From: JAAZGD01 sp964489555
Lineage (GTDB): Bacteria > Bacillota > Clostridia > Peptostreptococcales > Anaerovoracaceae
Length of the DNA stretch: 64,000 nt
NCBI GenBank assembly: GCA_964489555.1
Contig: CAZAZF010000010.1
Coordinates: 1 to 64,000, forward strand
Direction of reading: 5' to 3'
Below are positions 5,646-15,700 of the stretch, piece by piece. Within the stretch, counting starts at the first letter, position 1. Each line of letters begins with the position of its first letter. Under the pieces are notes generated by a model. That model was not told the origin of the DNA and did no database searches. It saw only the letters and a list, made by a program, of their open reading frames with translations. Made by a program: the position numbers and the translations under genes.

Positions 5646-8289
5646 TCCAAAAGAATTTGAAGAAAGAATTTATCAAGCCTGGGAGAGCCATGGCACTTTT
5701 TCTGCAAAAAGAGATCCAAAGAAAAAGCCTTTTACAATCGTTATGCCGCCACCTAATATTACGGGGCAATTGCATATGGGACATGCGTTGGACCAGACAT
5801 TGCAGGATGTGCTGATTCGATTTAAGCGGCTGCAGGGATTCAGTAGCCTTTGGGTGCCGGGGTCGGACCATGCCAGCATTGCCACAGAAGTGAAGGTGGT
5901 GGAAAAACTTCGGAATGATGAGGGGTTGGAAAAAGAGGACATTGGAAGAGACGAGTTTCTGAAAAGAGCGTGGCAGTGGAAAGAGTTGTATGGAGGAAAA
6001 ATTACGCAGCAGTGTCGTAAGTTAGGGGATTCCTGTGATTGGGAAAGAGAGAGATTTACCATGGACGAAGGCTGCAACCGGGCAGTAACGGAATTCTTTG
6101 TTCGTCTCTACGAAAAAGGCTTGATTTATCGAGGAAACCGCCTCATCAACTGGTGCCCTGAATGCGGTTCTGCGTTGTCCGACGCAGAGGTGGAGCATGA
6201 AGACAAGAATGGATTGTATTGGTATTTCAAATACCCCGCAGCAGACGGAGGAGAAGGTGTCGTAGTGGCTACATCCAGGCCGGAAACCATGTTTGCCGAT
6301 GTAGCGGTAGCGGTGCATCCGGAAGATTCCAGATATGTTCATTTGATAGGGAAAAAGGTTATTTTACCGTTGGTGGGCAAAGAGATTCCGGTTATTGCCG
6401 ATACTTATCCTGATCCGGAGAAAGGGACTGGGGCAGTGAAAATCACACCGGCACACGACCCCAATGACTTTGAAGTGGGCCAACGACATGGATTGGATAG
6501 TCCGGTTTGCATTGACATGAATGCCAAGATGACGGCTTCTTCCGGAAAGTATGAGGGGATGGATCGCTTTGAATGTCGTAAAGCTTGGATCAAGGAATTG
6601 GAACAAGAAGGGTATTTGGTGAAAACTGAAGAAAAGGTGATTCCCACCGGTGGATGTTATCGCTGCAACACGGTGGTGGAGCCTATGCTTTCAGACCAAT
6701 GGTTTGTAGCCATGGAAGAGTTGGCCAAACCGGCTATTGAAGTGACAAAGAAAGGCGAGCTTAAGCATGTGCCGGATCGGTTTGAGAAAACCTATCTGCA
6801 TTGGTTGGAAAACATTCGAGACTGGTGTATTTCCAGGCAGCTTTGGTGGGGACACCGGATTCCGGCATATTATTGTGAAGATTGCGGGCATATGATGGTA
6901 TCTCAAAAAGCACCTTCTTCTTGTGAAAAATGCGGAGGCAACCTGCATCAAGACGAAGATGTATTGGACACCTGGTTTTCTTCCGCTTTATGGCCTTTTT
7001 CTACATTGGGATGGCCCCAAGAAACTCCGGATTATAAATATTTTTATCCCACGGATGTGTTGGTGACCGGATATGATATTATCTTTTTCTGGGTAGTTCG
7101 AATGGTTTTTTCTGCTCTGGAGGCTACGGGAGAATGTCCTTTTCATTCTGTGTTTGTGCACGGATTGGTGCGTGACGGAGAAGGAAGAAAGATGAGCAAA
7201 TCCTTGGGGAATGGTATCGATCCTTTGGAAATCATCGACCAGTATGGGGCGGATGCTCTCCGGTTTACTTTGACAACAGGCGTTACGCCGGGTAACGACA
7301 TGCGGTTTAAATCAGATCGGTTGGAATCCTCCCGAAATTTTGCCAACAAACTGTGGAATGCCTCTCGATTTGTTATCATGAACTTGAAAGATGAAGGCGG
7401 AAATTTTTATAAAATGTCTGGTCAGGCTTTGAGGGAAGAAGACAAATGGATGCTGCATCGGGTCAACGAGGCGGTGTTGTATACCACCCGAATGATGGAA
7501 AAATTCGATTTGGCCTTGGCGGGACAACGGGTCTATGAATTGATTTGGAATGAATTTTGTGACTGGTATATCGAATTAGTGAAAGAGAGACTTTATGGGT
7601 CCGACGAACAAGACAAAATGGTGGTTCGGTGGGTGTTGGTGGAGGTATTACGGGAGCAATTGCGGTTGCTTCACCCCTTCATGCCATTTATTACAGAGGA
7701 AATATGGAGCCATCTTCCCGCGGTAGAGAAGGAAGAAAACCCGGAAGGTTTCTTAATCTGTGATCAGTGGCCCCGCTTTACAGAAGAAAGAAAATATGAG
7801 AATTCGGCACTCCAAATAGAAAAAGCCATGGAACTTATTCGTGCCATCCGGAATGTACGTGCAGAGGCGGATGCGCCCATGAGTAAAAAACTGAAGGGGG
7901 TGCTATATGCTGAAGAAAACACCTTGGAATTATTGGAACGGGGATTGGGTTATGTGAAAAACCTTGGAAATATGTCAGAAATCAGGGTCACCAGTCGAAA
8001 GGAAGACATTCCGGAAGACGCCATGAGTGGAGTTATTGAAGGGGCGTCCATTTATATTTCCCGGGATGACCTTTTGGATTATGAAGCAGAATACCAACGT
8101 TTGACCAAAGAAAGAGCCCGCCTGGAGCAGGAAGTAAGCCGCCTGGAAGGAAAATTAAAAAACCAGGGGTTCTTGGCCAAAGCACCGGAAGAAGTTGTCC
8201 GGGAAGAAAAAGAAAAGCAAGAAAAGTATGAAGATATGCTGCAAAAAGTGAAAACCAACCTGGCTTTGGTGGAAAAGAAAAGATCATGA
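5617..8289 (+). CDS. valS: Valine--tRNA ligase
   Basis: An 890-residue class I aminoacyl-tRNA synthetase that charges tRNA-Val. The HIGH signature appears as HMGH at residues 53-56 (after PPPNITGQL) and the KMSKS loop as KMSKS near residue 526. The editing domain lies between them (ATSRPETMFADVAVAV near 222), the Cys-rich YYCEDCGHM region follows near 425, and the C-terminal coiled coil typical of ValRS covers roughly residues 825-890 (EYQRLTKERARLEQEV). Length is normal. ATG 5617 has AAAGGAGAGGAATC upstream, inside the end of the preceding LarC-like gene. The stop overlaps the folC start (ATGA). Confidence 0.97.
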   Translation: MQKNLAKTYNPKEFEERIYQAWESHGTFSAKRDPKKKPFTIVMPPPNITGQLHMGHALDQTLQDVLIRFKRLQGFSSLWVPGSDHASIATEVKVVEKLRNDEGLEKEDIGRDEFLKRAWQWKELYGGKITQQCRKLGDSCDWERERFTMDEGCNRAVTEFFVRLYEKGLIYRGNRLINWCPECGSALSDAEVEHEDKNGLYWYFKYPAADGGEGVVVATSRPETMFADVAVAVHPEDSRYVHLIGKKVILPLVGKEIPVIADTYPDPEKGTGAVKITPAHDPNDFEVGQRHGLDSPVCIDMNAKMTASSGKYEGMDRFECRKAWIKELEQEGYLVKTEEKVIPTGGCYRCNTVVEPMLSDQWFVAMEELAKPAIEVTKKGELKHVPDRFEKTYLHWLENIRDWCISRQLWWGHRIPAYYCEDCGHMMVSQKAPSSCEKCGGNLHQDEDVLDTWFSSALWPFSTLGWPQETPDYKYFYPTDVLVTGYDIIFFWVVRMVFSALEATGECPFHSVFVHGLVRDGEGRKMSKSLGNGIDPLEIIDQYGADALRFTLTTGVTPGNDMRFKSDRLESSRNFANKLWNASRFVIMNLKDEGGNFYKMSGQALREEDKWMLHRVNEAVLYTTRMMEKFDLALAGQRVYELIWNEFCDWYIELVKERLYGSDEQDKMVVRWVLVEVLREQLRLLHPFMPFITEEIWSHLPAVEKEENPEGFLICDQWPRFTEERKYENSALQIEKAMELIRAIRNVRAEADAPMSKKLKGVLYAEENTLELLERGLGYVKNLGNMSEIRVTSRKEDIPEDAMSGVIEGASIYISRDDLLDYEAEYQRLTKERARLEQEVSRLEGKLKNQGFLAKAPEEVVREEKEKQEKYEDMLQKVKTNLALVEKKRS

Positions 8290-9587
8290 CAAGCCCTAGC
8301 ATACAACGAATTAATGAATACAACCGTTTTGGAAGCAAGTTGGGGTTGGAGCGGATGGAAAAGCTACTGGAACTATTGGATCATCCGGAAAGAGACCTCT
8401 GTGTTATTCATGTAGCGGGAACCAATGGAAAAGGATCTGTTTGCCGATACATTTATGAAGTTCTTTTGGCAAATGGATATGGTGTTGGATTGTATATTTC
8501 CCCTTTTCTTGAGGTTTTTAATGAACGTATGGAAGTGGACGGGGAAAGAATTACAGATTTGCAATTGGAAAAACACACCAGTCGCGTTCTTAGGGCTGCA
8601 GAAAGTTTGCAAGCGCAGGGCGAGGAATCCCCTACGGAATTTGAAATTGTCACTGCCATCGCTTTTTCTTTTTTTCAAGAACAAAAATGCGATTTTGTGG
8701 TGTTGGAAGTGGGACTGGGAGGTTCCGGAGATTCCACAAATGTGATAAAAAACCCCTTGCTTACCATCATCACTTCAATTTCTTATGACCATATGGATCG
8801 TTTGGGTGGCACCTTGGAAGAAATCGCAGGGGAAAAAGCAGGAATTATAAAAGAAAGAGTGCCTTGCGTTATTTATGTAGAAGACCTGGCGGCAGCTCGA
8901 GTTATTGCCAAAAGGGCTTATGAAAAAAATGCACCATTGTATGATGCCACTGGTTTGGAGCACCATCACTGGGTCCCCACATTGGAGGGGCAAGTTTTTG
9001 ACACCAAGATCCATGGTACCTATTACTCGAATGTTCGCATACGAATGCTGGGGATGCATCAAGTTCATAATGCCATCACCGCCCTTACGGCCTTGGAGGT
9101 TCTTCGCCAGAGCAAGAAAATACAAGTGACAAAGGACCTTCTTTATCAGGGGATGGAACGGGCCAGCCAACCTGGGCGCTTTGAAATCATGAAGAGAGAA
9201 CCTTATGTGATTTTAGACGGGGCCCACAACCAGGCAGGGGCAGAATCGTTGGCGGAAACCATGGGGGAATTTTTTCAAGGAGCTTCGGTGCTGATGGTGG
9301 TAGGAATATTAGCCGACAAAGAAGTGGATGCCATGATTGGCCCCTTTTGCGAAGTGGGTTGTGAATTCATCGTGACGGAGCCAATCAGCCCCAGGGCGTT
9401 GCCGGCGGAGGAGTTGGGAGAAAAGCTGAAAAAGAAGGGAAAACCCGTTGAGGTTTACACCGATATGAAGGAAGCAACCCGACGAGGAATGCAACGTCTG
9501 GAAGAAGAAAATTGGGATGTTCTGGTGTTTGGCGGTTCGTTATATCTGGTAGGAAAAGTCAGGGAGATGATGGGAAATGGGAGATAG
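8286..9587 (+). CDS. folC: Dihydrofolate synthase / folylpolyglutamate synthase
   Basis: A 433-residue Mur-ligase-family enzyme that adds glutamate to dihydropteroate and to tetrahydrofolates, retaining folates in the cell. The P-loop is HVAGTNGKGS at residues 42-51. Other family blocks are YISPFL, FEIVTAIAFSFF, VLEVGLGG, TSISYDHMDRLGGTLEEIAGEKAGI-type sequence near 163-188, the ATP-site GMHQVHNA, and ILDGAHN near 310. The start overlaps the valS stop by four bases. valS-folC is a conserved pair in Firmicutes. Together with fhs, folD and glyA it gives this region a strong one-carbon theme. Confidence 0.95.
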   Translation: MTSPSIQRINEYNRFGSKLGLERMEKLLELLDHPERDLCVIHVAGTNGKGSVCRYIYEVLLANGYGVGLYISPFLEVFNERMEVDGERITDLQLEKHTSRVLRAAESLQAQGEESPTEFEIVTAIAFSFFQEQKCDFVVLEVGLGGSGDSTNVIKNPLLTIITSISYDHMDRLGGTLEEIAGEKAGIIKERVPCVIYVEDLAAARVIAKRAYEKNAPLYDATGLEHHHWVPTLEGQVFDTKIHGTYYSNVRIRMLGMHQVHNAITALTALEVLRQSKKIQVTKDLLYQGMERASQPGRFEIMKREPYVILDGAHNQAGAESLAETMGEFFQGASVLMVVGILADKEVDAMIGPFCEVGCEFIVTEPISPRALPAEELGEKLKKKGKPVEVYTDMKEATRRGMQRLEEENWDVLVFGGSLYLVGKVREMMGNGR

Positions 9588-10503
9588 AATGGTGAAGGAG
9601 AAAGTTCTCTTTTATTACAATCCCCATGCGGGAAATGGGTTGTTCAAGAACAATTTGGACTACATCATCGAGCGATTCCAATTGAAGGGTCTTCGCCTGG
9701 TTCCGGTGAGAGCCGGACAGAATGGGTTGCTTGATGGAGTTTTTTCGAAAATCAATCCAGAGGAATACCGGCAAGTCGTAGCGGCCGGCGGGGATGGTAC
9801 ATTGAACATTTGTGTTAATGCCATGATTCGAAATCAGATTCATTTGCCCCTGGCCATTTTTCCTTCGGGAACGGCCAATGACTTTGCTCATTATTTGGAA
9901 TTGCCAACGGATATAAAGGAAATGACGGACATAGCGCTGGGGCATCGGATGACGGAATCGGATGTGGGCGTAGTAAACGGGAGGGCTTTCATCAATGTTT
10001 CTGCCATGGGAATGATGGTGGATGTTAGCCAACGAACGGACCCGGTATTGAAGAATACCTTGGGAGCTCTAGCCTATTACTTAAAGGGGTTAACCGAATT
10101 TCCCAACCTAAGTCCTTTGCCGGTCCGGGTAGAAAGTGCGGAAGTCAATTACCAGGGAGATATGTATTTTATGCTGGTTATGAATGGCACTTCGGCTGGA
10201 GGGTTTCGAAAACTTTCTCCGGATTCTGCTATTAATGATGGAAAATTAGCAGTCACGATTTTCAAAAAGATGCCCATTACGGATTTTGCTTCTTTGCTTC
10301 TCAGTTACATTCAGGGGAATCATCAAAGCAACCGCAATGTGATTCATTTCAAAACAGAAGAAGTCCGGGTAGACTCCCCGGTGAACTTCGGAACGGATGT
10401 GGACGGAGAACCGGGAGAAAAATTGCCGCTACATTTTACAATCTTGAAGAAACGGTTTCGAATTTACACCTATATGGATAATATGCGAGGCCCGGTATGG
10501 TAG
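9577..10503 (+). CDS. Diacylglycerol kinase / YegS-family lipid kinase
   Basis: A 308-residue protein of the diacylglycerol and sphingosine kinase catalytic family (DgkB/YegS/BmrU type), which phosphorylates a lipid such as diacylglycerol at the membrane. The nucleotide-binding GGDGTLN motif is near residue 69, FPSGTANDFA near 90, and GVVNGRAFINVSAMG near 130. The N-terminus begins a typical VLFYYNPHAGNG strand. It overlaps the end of folC. A second in-frame ATG at 9589 with GGGAGA closer upstream is also possible; I kept 9577 because AGGGAG lies at a better distance. Neighbouring plsX, plsY, gpsA and cls support a role in phospholipid turnover. The exact substrate is not determinable. Confidence 0.85.
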   Translation: MGDRMVKEKVLFYYNPHAGNGLFKNNLDYIIERFQLKGLRLVPVRAGQNGLLDGVFSKINPEEYRQVVAAGGDGTLNICVNAMIRNQIHLPLAIFPSGTANDFAHYLELPTDIKEMTDIALGHRMTESDVGVVNGRAFINVSAMGMMVDVSQRTDPVLKNTLGALAYYLKGLTEFPNLSPLPVRVESAEVNYQGDMYFMLVMNGTSAGGFRKLSPDSAINDGKLAVTIFKKMPITDFASLLLSYIQGNHQSNRNVIHFKTEEVRVDSPVNFGTDVDGEPGEKLPLHFTILKKRFRIYTYMDNMRGPVW

Positions 10504-10526
10504 AGGAAACGAACAAAGGAGAAACC

Positions 10527-11006
10527 ATGGAACAGGACAAGCATTTTGACACCTTTCAGCTCCCCCCGGAATACCAGCTCAGAATCACGGAGGATTTTGA
10601 AAGATTGGTTCCGTTTTTTGTCGAAAACGAATTGGAGTTTTCTGAAGAAGAGCCTGTTAGTACAGACATCATCAAAGGATGGGAATTGATTCGCCGCTCC
10701 GATGATTTTTTGATAGGAGCCACAGTTTTGGCGAAACGTCAGGGAGAGTATATCGTGGATGGGATTGCGGTAGATCCAAATTTTCGACACTTGAAAGCAG
10801 GCAAACTGCTACTAAACCAGGTGATGAAAGAAGTAAAAGAACGGGGAGGAACACGGATTTATTTGGTGGCCAGAGCGCCGGGATTTTTTCGGAAAATGGG
10901 TTTTGATGTTACACCCAAAGAGGAGGCTCCCCACTTTTTTGAGTGCCTTACGTGTCCCCAGTACCAAGTTGGCTGTTTTCCCGAAATCATGAAATGGGAG
11001 GTGTAA
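10527..11006 (+). CDS. GNAT-family N-acetyltransferase
   Basis: A 159-residue acetyltransferase-fold protein. The acetyl-CoA binding region is visible as GIAVDPNFRHLKAGKLLLNQV (about residues 82-102), with APGFFRKMGFDV near 122 forming the typical C-terminal strand-helix. The N-terminal 50 residues are acidic. The last 25 residues contain three Cys (FECLTCPQYQVGCFPE), a tail that might bind metal or an Fe-S cluster. ATG 10527 is chosen because AAAGGAGAAACC precedes it; an earlier in-frame ATG at 10497 lies inside the upstream gene and lacks a good site. It sits three bases before plsX. The acceptor substrate is unknown. Confidence 0.8.
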   Translation: MEQDKHFDTFQLPPEYQLRITEDFERLVPFFVENELEFSEEEPVSTDIIKGWELIRRSDDFLIGATVLAKRQGEYIVDGIAVDPNFRHLKAGKLLLNQVMKEVKERGGTRIYLVARAPGFFRKMGFDVTPKEEAPHFFECLTCPQYQVGCFPEIMKWEV

Positions 11007-11009
11007 CCC

Positions 11010-12023
11010 ATGAGGATACTCTTGGATGGAATGGGAGGCGATTATGCGCCGGCCGTGGTAGTGGAAGGTGCAGTGGAAGCCCTTCCAATTGTTCCCCACG
11101 AAATCGTTATTTTAGGAGATCAAGAACAAATTCAAAGGGAGTTGGAGAAATATAAAGGGGACCTTCAAAGAATTTCCATAGTGCATACTACGGAAACCAT
11201 TACCAACGACGAGCCTCCTGTAAAAGCAGTAAGGACGAAAACAGATTCCTCTATTGTGCGAGGGATGAACATGGTGAAAGCCGGAGAGGGAGATCTTTTC
11301 ATTTCAGCCGGGTCTACCGGGGCCCTTATGGCCGCGGGGCTCTTTATTTTACATCGAATTACCGGTATTGATCGACCGGCCATTGCTTCCATCTATCCTA
11401 TCCTGGGAGGAGGGTTCTCCCTGTTGGTGGATGCAGGAGCCAACGCGGAATGTCGCGCCTCCAACCTGTTGGAATTTGCCTGCATGGGAAGCATTTATAT
11501 GGAAAGAGTGATGGGTGTAATGGACCCTTCCATTGGACTAGTCAACATCGGGGCGGAAGCGCAAAAAGGAACGGCCACCATCAAGGAGACACATGGGCTT
11601 TTAACCTCCAGCAAACTGAATTTTATTGGAAACGTTGAAGCCCGGGAGATTCCGGCAGGCGTTTGCGATGTCATTGTCGCGGATGGGTTTGTAGGGAATG
11701 TGATATTAAAGTTGACGGAGGGTTTGGCCTTGAATATTTTGTCCACCGTGAAAAAAAAGTTTACTTCGGATGTGGTAGCGAAAATGGGAGCCCTTTTACT
11801 AAAAGGAAAGCTGATGGAATTAAAGGAAGAATTTGATTATTCCGAGTATGGTGGTGCCCCGCTTTTGGGAATCCGAGGCCCGGTAATCAAGATGCATGGT
11901 TCTTCCAATGGAAAAGCAGTTAAGAATTCCATCATCAAAGCCGTGCCATTTATGGAAGAAAATGTAGTGGGCTTGATTGAGTCCGCTATTGAAAACTTGA
12001 AGGAGATGAATATTGCTGACTAA
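11010..12023 (+). CDS. plsX: Phosphate acyltransferase PlsX
   Basis: A 337-residue peripheral membrane enzyme that converts acyl-ACP to acyl phosphate, the donor for PlsY in phosphatidic acid synthesis. The N-terminal MRILLDGMGGDYAP is diagnostic. Further blocks are SAGSTGALMAAGLF near residue 91, VDAGANAEC near 138, and EYGGAPLLGIRGPVIKMHGSS near 278. Its usual partner plsY lies 6.4 kb downstream in the same run of genes. In many Firmicutes plsX follows fapR and precedes fabD; here it directly precedes rnc and the fab genes are absent from the window. The stop overlaps the rnc start region by 11 bases. Confidence 0.96.
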   Translation: MRILLDGMGGDYAPAVVVEGAVEALPIVPHEIVILGDQEQIQRELEKYKGDLQRISIVHTTETITNDEPPVKAVRTKTDSSIVRGMNMVKAGEGDLFISAGSTGALMAAGLFILHRITGIDRPAIASIYPILGGGFSLLVDAGANAECRASNLLEFACMGSIYMERVMGVMDPSIGLVNIGAEAQKGTATIKETHGLLTSSKLNFIGNVEAREIPAGVCDVIVADGFVGNVILKLTEGLALNILSTVKKKFTSDVVAKMGALLLKGKLMELKEEFDYSEYGGAPLLGIRGPVIKMHGSSNGKAVKNSIIKAVPFMEENVVGLIESAIENLKEMNIAD

Positions 12024-12705
12024 TGTAGAGAATACCCTGGGGTACCATTTTAGTGATCGAAACCTGTTGATTCAGGCACTAACCCACAGCTCCTATGTCA
12101 AGAATTCCGAAGAGCGAGTGAAAAAGGACAATGAAAGACTGGAATTTTTAGGAGACGCTATTCTGGATGCAGCAATCAGTCAACAGCTGTATTTGCAGTT
12201 ACCCCATGTGGAGGAAGGCCAATTGACTAAAATCAGGGCTCGATTGGTGCGGGAAACCTCCTTGGCCAACCTGGCCAGAACCCTGGGGCTTGGAGAATAT
12301 CTGTTGTTAGGTCCGGGCGAAAACCGAACCGGAGGAAGAGATAAGGATTCCATTCTGGCGGATACCATGGAGGCAGTCATCGGTGCGGTGGCTTTAGATG
12401 GCGGATATTCTGAAGCGCAGAAATTCATCGGCAATATCTTTGGAAAGGTGATGGAGGAAACTCTGAGCCAGGGGTTCGTTAGTGATTACAAAACCTTACT
12501 ACAAGAAACTCTTCAGGCGGAAGGGGAGCGAGATTTTCAGTATCGAGTTGTAAAAGAAGAGGGGCCGGATCATGCAAAAACCTTTTATGTGGATTTGTAC
12601 TTAAGGGATTTGGTTATCGGCAGTGGCAAAGGAACCAGCAAAAAAGAGGCGGAGCAAAATGCCGCCAAAGAGGCGCTGGAAAGGAGAGACAACATTGTAT
12701 TTTAA
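12013..12705 (+). CDS. rnc: Ribonuclease III
   Basis: A 230-residue double-strand-specific endoribonuclease used in rRNA processing and mRNA decay. The catalytic signature reads NERLEFLGDAILDA (about residues 40-53), followed by the second acidic site DTMEAVIGA near 117-125. The C-terminal double-stranded RNA binding domain (DYKTLLQETLQA to the final helix SKKEAEQNAAKEAL) covers about residues 158-226. Translation appears to start at TTG 12013, with GGAG seven bases upstream, overlapping the end of plsX. The TTG start is inferred because the N-terminal helix begins there and no ATG fits. It overlaps smc by 11 bases. Confidence 0.93.
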   Translation: MLTNVENTLGYHFSDRNLLIQALTHSSYVKNSEERVKKDNERLEFLGDAILDAAISQQLYLQLPHVEEGQLTKIRARLVRETSLANLARTLGLGEYLLLGPGENRTGGRDKDSILADTMEAVIGAVALDGGYSEAQKFIGNIFGKVMEETLSQGFVSDYKTLLQETLQAEGERDFQYRVVKEEGPDHAKTFYVDLYLRDLVIGSGKGTSKKEAEQNAAKEALERRDNIVF

Positions 12706-15700
12706 ACGAATCGAGATGCAGGGATTCAAATCATTCGCGGAGCCGGTTACCTTGGAGTTAAACGAAGGGATTACCTGTATTGTAGGACCCAATGGTTCTG
12801 GAAAAAGCAACATTAGCGATGCCATCAGCTGGGTTTTAGGAGAGCAAAGCCCCAAAATGCTTCGGGGCGGGAAGATGGACGAAGTGATTTTTGCCGGAAC
12901 GGCTTCCAGAAAATCCCGGGGAATGGCAGAGGTGACATTGGTCATCGATAACTCGGAGGAAATTCTACCCATAGACTATGCCGAAGTGGCCATTACTCGA
13001 AGGATGTATCGCTCCGGGGAAAGTGAATATGCCATTAATAATAACCCCTGCCGTCTCCGGGATATTCGAGAGTTGATTGTAGATACTGGTATGGGAGTGG
13101 ATGGGTATAGTATTATTCGCCAAGGCAAAATTTCCGATATTATCAGCAATAAAACGGAGTCCAGAAGAGAAATTTTCGAATCTGCTGCGGGGATTGTTAC
13201 ATATCGCAACAAAAAAGCCGAGGCAGAAAGAAAATTAGCCTCTGCCAACCAACAGTTGGAACGGGTTAATGATATCGTATCGGAAATCGAGAGGAGAATT
13301 GGATCTTTAAAAGAAGAGAGTGAAAAAGCCACCGAATATCTGGTATTGAGAGAACGTTTTCGAGAGTTGGAAATTAACATTACCTTAAAAAATCTAGAAA
13401 GAATCCAAACCAATAGCGAAGCCCTTGAAACTGAGCTGGCGCATTCCAAGGAGGAAGTGGATTCCATCAAGAAAGAGAAGGAAGTGTTGGATCGCCAGGT
13501 GGAGGAGACCAGGGTTCGCAACGAAGAGTTGGAGAAAAAGACACAAGAGGCCTCCGAAAGACAATTGATACTGATTGATGAATTAAATCAATTGTTGAAT
13601 GCAGAAAAGATTTATGGAGAAAGACGAATCAATTTAGAAACCAACATTCATCGGTTGGAGAAAGAGTTGATGGAGTTGGAAGAGCGATTTTTCCGAGAGA
13701 AAGAAAATGCCCAAGGGCAGTATCGTATCAAGGGGGAAACCGATACGAAACTTAAAGGGCTGAGAGAAGAGCTCCAGGGGAAAATGGTAACGTTGGAGAA
13801 ACTTGAAAGGCAGTACCAACAATCGGTTGCCCTAAGCGAGGAGAAAAAAAGTGAAGTTTTTACATTACTGACTCTAGAAAACAACAAACGTGCCGAAGCT
13901 CAAAGCGTGGAAAACCTGAAGGAAAATCTTGTTCGGCGCAAGGAGAAAATATGGACAGAAAGCACCCGAGAGGAAGAGGAAAACAAGGAAGTTCTTCTGT
14001 CTCGCGAGGAGATTTTACTGCAGGTAAAAGAGCTGGAAAAAGAAATCGAATCTTTGAAAAATCAATGGAAAACCGGGAAAGAAGCACAGGCCCAGTTGGG
14101 ACAGCGGGAGCAGCAGAGGATTCGGGACTTAGAGCAGCTTAAAATCGAAATGGGTCAATTGCTTTCAAGAAAACGCACGATTGAAGAGATGGAAGCCAAT
14201 TACGAGGGCTACAATCATGCGGTAAAGTACATTATGAAATCCGGGTTAAAAGGTCTCCACGGGACGGTGGCGGAATTGATAAAAGTTCCTCCTGGGTTTG
14301 AAGTGGCGATAGAGACGGCGTTGGGTGGAAACATTCAAAACATTATTTGCCAGGAAGACAAGGATGCGGAAAAGGCCATTTCCTTATTGAAGGAAAGTCG
14401 TAGTGGCCGGCTGACTTTTCTTCCGGTAACCTCTTTAAGAAGTGAACCGCTGCAAAGAAATGGCCAGGTGGAAGGGGCCAAGGGATTTCAAGGGTTTGCT
14501 GCAGAGGTGGTGACATGTGAAGCTCCATATCAACGAATCAAAGAATATCTACTGGGAAAAGTGGTCATTTTTGATACCATGGAAAATGCCATTGTGTTGT
14601 CCAAAAACACAAAGGGATTTCGATATGTCACATTGGAGGGAGAGTTCATTAATGCCAATGGCGCCATTACCGGGGGCCGACATCGCAACAACACGGCCAA
14701 TCTTTTGGAAAGAAAGGCGGAGGTGGAAAAGCTAGGTCACCAGCTGGATCAAAGAGAAAATGAGAAGGTGGGACTGGAAAAAGAATTGAGCGATCTTCAT
14801 CGGGAATTGGAAGAGGTCCTTTCCATGACAACGGAAAAAGATGTGGAAATTCGAGCCAAAGAAATGGAGTTGTTGACCCAAAATGGCGCCTGTCGTTCAA
14901 TTTCGGAGCACTTGACAGGGATGAATCAACGAAAGGATCAACGGCAGCAAGAGTTACAGCTTTTGGAAGAGGAAGCGGCCCAAGGGGAACGGATGATGCA
15001 GCAACTTTTAAAAGAGGCAGAAGAAGCAGGACAAAGGGCCAAAGAGTGGGAGCGTGAGGTGGAAGCCTTAATCAGCCTTCAAATGGATCAAAAACAGCAA
15101 CTGGAGGGTTTGAATGAGGAAATCACCAGATGTCGAATGACCACATCTTCCTGGGAAAGTGAAAAACAAGGTGTGGATGCCATTGTATCCATGATTGAGA
15201 AGTCAATAGAAGAAATCGCAAGAGAAAAAGAAAAGAAGGAGCATTTGAAGCTTCAATACCAACAGGAAAAGGAAAAAATTCTTACAGGAACGGGAAGCGA
15301 TGTAGAACTTTTAAAAGACAAGGAAAAAGAAAAAACACAGGTGGAGGAACAGTTGAAACAGCTCAGGCTGGAAAAGGGAGAGGTGTTTCAAAAGCTGACC
15401 AGGGTTTCAAAAGAGAAGGAAGCCTTGGATGCCCGTTTGGAAGAAATCTCCACTCAGAGAATGGAGATGGAAATCAAGCGAGGCAAAAATGAAACTCTGG
15501 TGGATACATACAAAGAAAAACTTTGGGAAGAGTTTGAAATTTCTTATGCCCAGGCTTTGGAATGGAAAAGAGAAGATTTTGTGTTGAGCAGTTCCCTTCG
15601 AGAAAATAGAGAGATTAAAAACCGTATGCGTGAATTGGGAGAAATTAATGTGGGAGCGATTGCGGAATACCAAGAAGTAAAGGAACGGTATGATTTTCTC

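Noticed and set aside
5600..5660. Programmed frameshift joining LarC1 to a LarC2 part
   Set aside because: The downstream frames encode valS, whose N-terminus and ribosome site are clear; no LarC2-like sequence follows.
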